Source of the DNA: Neorhizobium alkalisoli
Lineage (GTDB): Bacteria > Pseudomonadota > Alphaproteobacteria > Rhizobiales > Rhizobiaceae
NCBI RefSeq assembly: GCF_002968635.1
Contig: NZ_PVBN01000013.1
Span: 1-64,000 of the forward strand
Direction: 5' to 3'
Length of the DNA: 64,000 nucleotides
In this document: positions 58,969 through 64,000 of the stretch, piece by piece
Position numbering within the stretch: the stretch's first letter is position 1
Layout of the letters: each line of letters begins with the position of its first letter
Program-made: the position numbers and the translations under genes
Notes under the pieces: model-generated
The model's input: only the letters and a program-made list of their open reading frames with translations
What the model was told of the DNA's origin: nothing
Database searches by the model: none

Positions 58969-59967
58969 TCAATTCTTGTTTTCGTTGGGATTGGCAGAAG
59001 ACTTCGCCGGCGTCAGTGCGATCGTCCGCCGCGTGTCGGACAGGCCGAGCAGGAGGATGCCGATCGCCGGCAGGAGAAGCATGGATGAGAGGTAGCAAAG
59101 AATGAGCACGGGCACGCGCCAGTCCTTGCCCTGGCTGCGGAAGTGGAGGGAAGCAAAGCCCGCCATCAGGAAGCCGGCGCCGAACGTGCCGCAGATCACG
59201 GCGCCGACCATCGCCGGCACGCCGCCCAGGAAGGTCATGACGATACCGGCGAGGAAGATGAAGATCGCATGCCGGTTCATGCGCAGCGCCGAGGGCATGT
59301 CCTCGCGCGGGCGAAGCGCCCGGCCCGAACGGGAAACGACGCGGACGGCGAGATAGAAGGCCGCAAACAGCAGCATGACCCAGACACCGCCCTGCACCAG
59401 CGGCAGCATCAGCACGATCATCGCCTTGGTCTGCGCCATCCCGGATGGATCCGGCGTGAAGGCGGGTTCCTGGGCCTTGAATACCTCGATCATCGCCTCG
59501 ACCATCTGGTCGGTCAGTTCCGGGCCGTAGCCGATCGCGATGCCGAGCGCGATGACGGCGATCGTCACCAGGCCGCACAGATGCAGGAGGATGTCCGAAA
59601 TCGGATACCAGGCCATCAGATGGTCCGGGCCGCCGAGTTCCGACGCCGGCCGCGCCAGGTTGGCGAGATGCGAAAGCCAGCCGGCGGGGATCAGCGTGAA
59701 GAACGCCATGGCGAGCGCAAAAAGCGGAGAAACCAGAGCGGATCCGAGCACGGCGGCCGTCAGGATGCCGACGACGGCGGCGCGATTGCCCCAGCCGAGG
59801 CCGGCAATCAGAATGGGAAGCGCGGAAGCGGCATAGAGAAGGGATGCAAAAGACGACTGCGCACTCGCGCCCAGCACCAGCAGGGTAGCGGCAATGCCGG
59901 CAATGATGCCGATCGGCAGTACGGTTTGAATCTTGTTCGTCACGGTCTCGCTGTCCTGCTCAGTCAA
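58969..59967 (-). CDS. DUF2232 membrane protein
   Basis: 332 aa with about eight helices; DUF2232 (YybS-like) family of unknown function. Characteristic segments: IGIIAGIAATLLVLGAS near the start and RRHAIFIFLAG-like block near residue 235. Its position between rpsR and rplI is fixed across Rhizobiales, suggesting co-expression with ribosomal genes. 138 bp separate it from rpsR, containing a hairpin. Confidence 0.9.
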   Translation of the reverse strand: MTEQDSETVTNKIQTVLPIGIIAGIAATLLVLGASAQSSFASLLYAASALPILIAGLGWGNRAAVVGILTAAVLGSALVSPLFALAMAFFTLIPAGWLSHLANLARPASELGGPDHLMAWYPISDILLHLCGLVTIAVIALGIAIGYGPELTDQMVEAMIEVFKAQEPAFTPDPSGMAQTKAMIVLMLPLVQGGVWVMLLFAAFYLAVRVVSRSGRALRPREDMPSALRMNRHAIFIFLAGIVMTFLGGVPAMVGAVICGTFGAGFLMAGFASLHFRSQGKDWRVPVLILCYLSSMLLLPAIGILLLGLSDTRRTIALTPAKSSANPNENKN

Positions 59968-60064
59968 GCAGTTAGGGGATCACGCCTGGTTCGATTTCTC
60001 AGGCACTTCATCCCCAACATGGGATTAAGAAAGCTTCCGATCCGCGCCCATCGCGAAAGGGAAA

Positions 60065-60095
60065 TGGACCCGCCGACTTTTGATCAGCGGGTCCA
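60065..60095 (-). terminator. Hairpin after rpsR (attenuator or partial terminator)
   Basis: TGGACCCGC (60065-60073) pairs with GCGGGTCCA (60087-60095), 13-nt loop, 11 bp after the rpsR stop on the minus strand. The tail (ATTTCCCTTTCG) is only moderately T-rich, so partial termination that lowers expression of DUF2232 and rplI is more likely than a full stop. Confidence 0.55.
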
Positions 60096-60105
60096 AAAGT
60101 TCAGA

Positions 60106-60354
60106 TTACGCCAGGACGTAAGGCAGCAGGCCGAGGAAACGGGCGCGCTTGATCGCCTGGGCGAGTTCGCGCTGCTTCTTCTGGGAAACGGCCGTGATGC
60201 GGGACGGAACGATCTTGCCGCGCTCGGAAATGTAGCGCTGCAGCAGGCGTACGTCCTTGTAGTCGATCCGCGGCGCATTGGCGCCCGAGAACGGGCAGGT
60301 CTTGCGGCGGCGATGGAACGGACGGCGAGCCGGTGAGGAGGATACGTCAGCCAT
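60106..60354 (-). CDS. rpsR: 30S ribosomal protein S18
   Basis: 82 aa, ends the S6/S18 pair. Core FHRRRKTCPFSGANAPRIDYKDVRLLQRYI and ERGKIVPSRITAVSQKKQRELAQAIKRARFLGLLPY match S18 along their length, with the N-terminal cysteine seen in many non-enteric S18 proteins. Confidence 0.97.
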   Translation of the reverse strand: MADVSSSPARRPFHRRRKTCPFSGANAPRIDYKDVRLLQRYISERGKIVPSRITAVSQKKQRELAQAIKRARFLGLLPYVLA

Positions 60355-60376
60355 TTTTTCTTATCCTTATAGCCAA

Positions 60377-60853
60377 TTACGCTTCACGCGGCGGGCGCGG
60401 GGCGCGCTCGAAGCCGCCTTCACGCGGACCACGGTCCGGACGGTCGCCGAAATCGCGGCGCGGCGGACGATCGCCGAAGTCGCGGCGCGGGCCACGGTCG
60501 TCGCCGTCACGGCGCGGACGGTCGTCACGGTCGCGCTTCTGCATCATCGCGGACGGACCTTCCTCGTGCTTCTCGACGGCAATCGTCATGTAGCGCAGGA
60601 CGTCTTCGTTGATGCGCATCTGGCGCTCCATCTCGTGCACGGCAGGAGCCGGCGCGTCGATGTCCATCAGAGCGTAATGAGCCTTGCGGTTCTTCTTGAT
60701 GCGGTAGGTGAGGGACTTGAGGCCCCAGTTTTCTACGCGCCCGACCTTGCCGCCGTTAGCTTCGAGGACGCCCTTGTACTGTTCGACGAGGGCATCAACC
60801 TGCTGCGGGGACATATCCTGCCGGGCAAGGAATACGTGTTCGTAAAGAGCCAT
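60377..60853 (-). CDS. rpsF: 30S ribosomal protein S6 with RG-rich tail
   Basis: 158 aa. Residues 1-110 are S6 (MALYEHVFLARQDMSPQQVDALVEQYK, ENWGLKSLTYRIKKNRKAHY). The tail (residues 111-158) is an Arg/Asp/Gly-rich low-complexity segment with two RRDFGDRP repeats, longer than in E. coli. It is the first gene of the ribosomal operon. Confidence 0.97.
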   Translation of the reverse strand: MALYEHVFLARQDMSPQQVDALVEQYKGVLEANGGKVGRVENWGLKSLTYRIKKNRKAHYALMDIDAPAPAVHEMERQMRINEDVLRYMTIAVEKHEEGPSAMMQKRDRDDRPRRDGDDRGPRRDFGDRPPRRDFGDRPDRGPREGGFERAPRPPREA

Positions 60854-61149
60854 GTAAGCTTTTGCCTTTTCTTGCGGTTGAACGGACCCGGACCTCGGCG
60901 GCTAAGCCTCAACGACTGCTCTTGATGGGCAAAGCCCGGCAAGAAAAGTTGTTTGATCGAGACGGTCGAGAGCGGAGACACGGGAGGCTCGGACCCTTTG
61001 GTCCATGCGGCTTTCCTTTCGGAAAACCAGCCCTCCGTTCAGCCACCAGCCAGAAGACCGGGTGTTTCGAACAGCGCGCTTATACGGATTTTTGGGCAGA
61101 TGGCAAGGGGAGTGTTGGAAAACCGGCTAAACCCGATGCCTGCTTGCTG
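60854..61149. promoter_or_regulatory. rpsF leader region
   Basis: About 296 bp between rpsF and the XRE gene hold the ribosomal operon promoter and an untranslated leader. In S6-S18 operons the leader can be bound by S6:S18 for autoregulation. A GAGG...CCGCCGAGG-type stem region is visible near 60880-60900, but I cannot prove the S6:S18 fold. No gene is seen. Confidence 0.4.
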
Positions 61150-61425
61150 TCATGGACTTCGGATGACCCGGTAGCCGATCCTCTCCAGGAGGTGCTCGGC
61201 GTTCAGCAGCATCGCGGCGGTAACGAGGCCCGAATCCCGGGTGGCGGCCTCCAGCCTGAGCTGGTCGAGGGCCAGAAGGTGAAGCCTGCGCACCGGCTGG
61301 TCGCCTCTTTCCAGTTTCCGCAGTTCGTCCGACGGCAGATCCAGCTCCGAGGCAAGTTCCTTTTGCGTCAGTTTAAGTTGCTTCCGACGCCGGATGAACT
61401 CTCTTCGATGAAGAACGGATTGCAT
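61150..61425 (-). CDS. XRE-family helix-turn-helix protein
   Basis: 91 aa. Cro/CI-type HTH at residues about 8-50: RREFIRRRKQLKLTQKELASELDLPSDELRKLERG. The C-terminal 40 residues (LDQLRLEAATRDSGLVTAAMLLNAEHLLERIGY) may be a dimerisation helix. Start ATG 61425; a TTG at 61446 is in frame. Function unknown, no obvious partner gene. Confidence 0.8.
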   Translation of the reverse strand: MQSVLHRREFIRRRKQLKLTQKELASELDLPSDELRKLERGDQPVRRLHLLALDQLRLEAATRDSGLVTAAMLLNAEHLLERIGYRVIRSP

Positions 61426-61531
61426 GGTTTCAGCGCATCGCTCCAAGTATGGAGGAGACCGATTAGCTGCCTTTTTCAGGGCCGGAGCAAGTCGCCTATT
61501 GGAGGTAGATGTCCCCCGGCCCGTGGCTCCG

Positions 61532-62575
61532 CTATAGCGTCATCGGATATTGCCGATGGATCGCGGCGATCTCCTTCATCACCTCTTCGGAGAGCTTCAC
61601 ATCCGTCGAACCGATATCGGTCTTGAGCTGTTCCGTCGTCGTGGCGCCGATGATGACGGAGGCCATGAACGGTCGCGACAGGCAGAAGGCGAGCGCCATC
61701 TGGGCTGGTTCGAGGTCATGTTTTTCGGCAAGCTCGAGATAGGCTTTTACCGCCGGGTCCTGCATGGGCGTCAGGCGGCCGCCGAGGTCGCCGTTGATCG
61801 TCGCCCGCGAGCCGGACGGCCTTGCGCCGTTCTGGTACTTGCCGGTGAGAAGACCTGCCGCAAGCGGCGAATAGGCCAGCAACCCGACGTCCTCGTGGTG
61901 GGCGACTTCGGCCAGATCGAGATCGAACTGCCGGTAGAGGAGGTTGTATTCGTTCTGGATCGAGGCGACCCGCGGCAGGCCGTTTTCCTCCGAGAGGCGG
62001 AGGTATTTCAGCGTGCCCCAGGCGCTCTCGTTCGAAAGGCCGATGGCGCGGAGCTTGCCTTCCTTGACCAGCTCGCCCAGGGTTTCGAGGATTTCGGAGA
62101 TCTCCGCCGCGGCCTTTTCCCGATCCTGGGCAGAGGCATCGAAGGTCCAGGAATTGCGGAAGTGAAAGGTGCCGCGGTTCGGCCAATGGATCTGGTAAAG
62201 GTCGAGATAGTCGGTCTGCAGGCGCTTGAGGCTGGCATCCAGGGCTTCGCGGAGGGTCTCGGCGCCGATCTCGCGTCCGCCGCGGATATGCGGGCGGCCG
62301 CTTCCGGCAATCTTCGAGGCGAGGATCACATCCTTGCGTTTGCCGCTCTTCTTGAGCCAGGTGCCGATGATCTGTTCGGTGCGGCCGTAGGTTTCCGGGC
62401 TTACGGGTGTCGTCGGATAAAGTTCGGCCGTGTCGAAGAAGTTGACGCCTTTGCTAACCGCGTAATCCATCTGTTCGTGGGCTTCGGCTTCGGAGTTCTG
62501 CGTACCCCAGGTCATCGTGCCGAGGCAGATTTCCGACACGGAGAGCTCCGTCCGGCCAAGTTTCTTATACTGCAT
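61532..62575 (-). CDS. Aldo/keto reductase (Tas-like)
   Basis: 347 aa NADPH-dependent AKR of the Tas-like group. Active-site residues in order: D and Y in FFDTAELYPT, K in LASKIAG, H in YQIHWPN. C-terminal cofactor-binding part SVIIGATTTEQLKTDI. Substrate unknown; Tas-type AKRs act on aldehydes. Start 62575 is the family start MQYKKLGRTELSVSEICLG; a longer frame to 62785 is non-conserved. Confidence 0.92.
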   Translation of the reverse strand: MQYKKLGRTELSVSEICLGTMTWGTQNSEAEAHEQMDYAVSKGVNFFDTAELYPTTPVSPETYGRTEQIIGTWLKKSGKRKDVILASKIAGSGRPHIRGGREIGAETLREALDASLKRLQTDYLDLYQIHWPNRGTFHFRNSWTFDASAQDREKAAAEISEILETLGELVKEGKLRAIGLSNESAWGTLKYLRLSEENGLPRVASIQNEYNLLYRQFDLDLAEVAHHEDVGLLAYSPLAAGLLTGKYQNGARPSGSRATINGDLGGRLTPMQDPAVKAYLELAEKHDLEPAQMALAFCLSRPFMASVIIGATTTEQLKTDIGSTDVKLSEEVMKEIAAIHRQYPMTL

Positions 62576-62677
62576 GGAATGAAATCCCGTCCTGAAAAGT
62601 CGGCGGCACTCTAAGCAGGATTTGATGGAGCGCAAGGGGAGAACGGGCCGTAAAAGGCCCGGAAAGCCGCCGCGCCC

Positions 62678-62706
62678 TTGACACTCCGGGCTCAAATGTG
62701 AATGGA
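62678..62706 (+). promoter_or_regulatory. Possible fabD promoter
   Basis: TTGACA at 62678-62683 matches the -35 consensus; 17 bp later comes AATGGA (62701-62706), a poor -10. It is 30 bp before fabD. The -35 match is strong but the -10 is weak, so this is tentative. Confidence 0.35.
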
Positions 62707-62735
62707 GAGGCAAAACATAAGGGAAGGAACCACCC

Positions 62736-63680
62736 ATGAGCATCGCATTCACGTTCCCCGGACAGGGCAGCCAGTCCGTCGGCATGGGGAAAGACCTCGC
62801 GGAAGCCTATCCCGAAGCCCGGGCCGTCTTCGAAGAGGTCGACGAGGCGCTCGGCCAGAAACTCTCCGATATCATGTGGAACGGCCCGGAAGAAACGCTG
62901 ACGCTGACGGCCAATGCCCAGCCGGCCTTGATGGCCGTTTCGATTGCCGCCATGCGCGTCATGGAAGCCAGCGGCCTGAAGCTTGCAGACAAGGTCGCCT
63001 ATGTCGCCGGCCACTCGCTCGGCGAATATTCCGCGCTCTGTGCCGCCGGCACCTTCTCGCTTTCCGATACGGCAAGACTGCTGCGCATCCGCGGTGACGC
63101 GATGCAGAGCGCCGTACCGGTCGGGCACGGCGCCATGGCCGCGATTATCGGTCTGGAACATGGCGAAGTCGATGCGGTTTGCGCCGAGGCACGGCGGGAA
63201 GGCGTCTGCCAGATCGCCAACGACAATGGCGGCGGGCAGCTGGTGATTTCGGGCTCGAAGGCCGCGGTTGAAAAGGCCGCCGCACTTGCCACGGAAAAGG
63301 GCGCCAAGCGCGCCATCATGCTGCCGGTCTCCGCACCCTTCCACAGCGACCTGATGGCGCCCGCGGCGGACGCGATGCGTCACGCTCTGGACAAGGTCGA
63401 GAAGAAGAACCCGGTCGTCCCGGTCATCGCCAATGTGCGCGCCGCCCCGGTTTACGATGCCGAGGAAATCGCCACGCTGCTCGTCACCCAGGTGACCGGC
63501 CAGGTGCGCTGGCGCGAAACCGTGGAGTGGTTCGGCGCCAATGGCGTCACGACGCTCTACGAGATCGGTTCGGGAAAAGTGCTGACAGGCCTTGCCCGCC
63601 GCATCGACAAGAATATTTCCGGCCTTGCCGTCAACGCGCCGGCCGATATCGATGCCGCGCTCGCTGCCATTCTTGGCTGA
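62736..63680 (+). CDS. fabD: Malonyl-CoA:ACP transacylase
   Basis: 314 aa. Nucleophile S94 in GHSLGEYSAL, the second active histidine in SAPFHSDLM. Loads malonyl groups onto ACP for fatty-acid synthesis. Followed 27 bp later by fabG, the standard fabD-fabG order. Confidence 0.97.
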   Translation: MSIAFTFPGQGSQSVGMGKDLAEAYPEARAVFEEVDEALGQKLSDIMWNGPEETLTLTANAQPALMAVSIAAMRVMEASGLKLADKVAYVAGHSLGEYSALCAAGTFSLSDTARLLRIRGDAMQSAVPVGHGAMAAIIGLEHGEVDAVCAEARREGVCQIANDNGGGQLVISGSKAAVEKAAALATEKGAKRAIMLPVSAPFHSDLMAPAADAMRHALDKVEKKNPVVPVIANVRAAPVYDAEEIATLLVTQVTGQVRWRETVEWFGANGVTTLYEIGSGKVLTGLARRIDKNISGLAVNAPADIDAALAAILG

Positions 63681-63706
63681 CGAAAGAGACTCTAGAGGAT
63701 TCGATC

Positions 63707-64000
63707 ATGTTTGATTTGACTGGCCGCAAGGCCTTGGTGACCGGCGCAACCGGCGGGCTCGGCGAAGAGATCGCCCGCCTGCTGCACAAGCAGGGCGCCA
63801 TTGTCGGCCTGCACGGCACGCGTGTCGAGAAGCTGGAGGCGCTGGCCGCCGATCTCGGCGGGGACCGCGTCAAGATCTTCCCGGCCAATCTCTCCGACCG
63901 CGACGAAGTGAAGGCGCTCGGCGAAAAGGCCGAGGCCGAACTCGAAGGCGTCGACATCCTGGTCAACAATGCCGGCATCACCAAGGACGGCCTGTTCGTG
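63707..64000 (+). CDS. fabG: 3-oxoacyl-ACP reductase (partial, runs off window)
   Basis: First 98 codons are visible. Rossmann start FDLTGRKALVTGATGGLGEEIA and the NNAG motif ILVNNAGITKDGLF fit FabG; the catalytic Tyr/Lys lie beyond the window. Reduces beta-ketoacyl-ACP with NADPH. The ATG at 63707 follows AGAGGA. Confidence 0.95.
   Translation, partial: MFDLTGRKALVTGATGGLGEEIARLLHKQGAIVGLHGTRVEKLEALAADLGGDRVKIFPANLSDRDEVKALGEKAEAELEGVDILVNNAGITKDGLFV

Overview
The window is high-GC chromosomal DNA from an alphaproteobacterium of the order Hyphomicrobiales, most likely family Rhizobiaceae (Rhizobium/Agrobacterium/Ensifer relatives). The evidence is the rpsF-rpsR-DUF2232-rplI / dnaB / alr / radA-cvpA-purF gene order, the rhizobial families TIGR02301 and DUF982, the pssA-psd pair, DUF2339, and GC-rich REP/RIME-like intergenic palindromes. 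The genus cannot be fixed from the sequence alone. No rRNA, tRNA, CRISPR array, IS element or prophage is visible.

Layout. 1-6.9 kb: two DMT exporters, a MocR-type PLP regulator divergent from the second, then a TetR repressor and MFS exporter facing each other across three near-identical palindromes; an NTF2-like protein and a GNAT acetyltransferase follow. 6.9-14.2 kb: a MOSC / HD / DUF2339 operon and a complete NMT1/SsuA-type ABC importer. 14.3-25 kb: an Xre-RES toxin-antitoxin pair, MscS channel, a coupled ygfZ-HD-phosphatase operon, envelope/unknown proteins, NUDIX, a parDE pair whose toxin has no normal start codon, a ynfA gene with a frameshift, YedK/SRAP, LysE and pssA/psd. 25-32.4 kb: an Atm1-type ABC exporter, a receiver-only response regulator, a compact operon of four tiny overlapping genes including DUF982, a VOC protein and a LysM protein. 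32.5-45.9 kb: LOG nucleosidase, RarD, a PCMT-like methyltransferase, citramalate synthase, proline iminopeptidase, three tandem GFA-family proteins behind a DUF559 gene, cysS and an SDR. 45.9-64 kb: the housekeeping backbone purF-cvpA-radA-alr-dnaB-rplI-DUF2232-rpsR-rpsF and fabD-fabG. It is interrupted by an orphan ParD antitoxin, an amino-acid ABC importer without its ATPase, and a divergent pair made of a methyltransferase and an unusual DNA-binding/BTAD/alpha-beta-hydrolase fusion regulator.

Most interesting candidates: the four-gene micro-operon at 28.6-29.5 kb; the BTAD-hydrolase fusion regulator with its divergent methyltransferase at 55.8-58.3 kb; six REP-like elements in three inverted pairs with compensatory changes in their stems; a ParE toxin that appears to start at ATT overlapping the antitoxin stop; and structured intergenic DNA at 30.0-30.5 kb that may encode a small RNA. 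None is a proven new system; each is stated with the test that would settle it.
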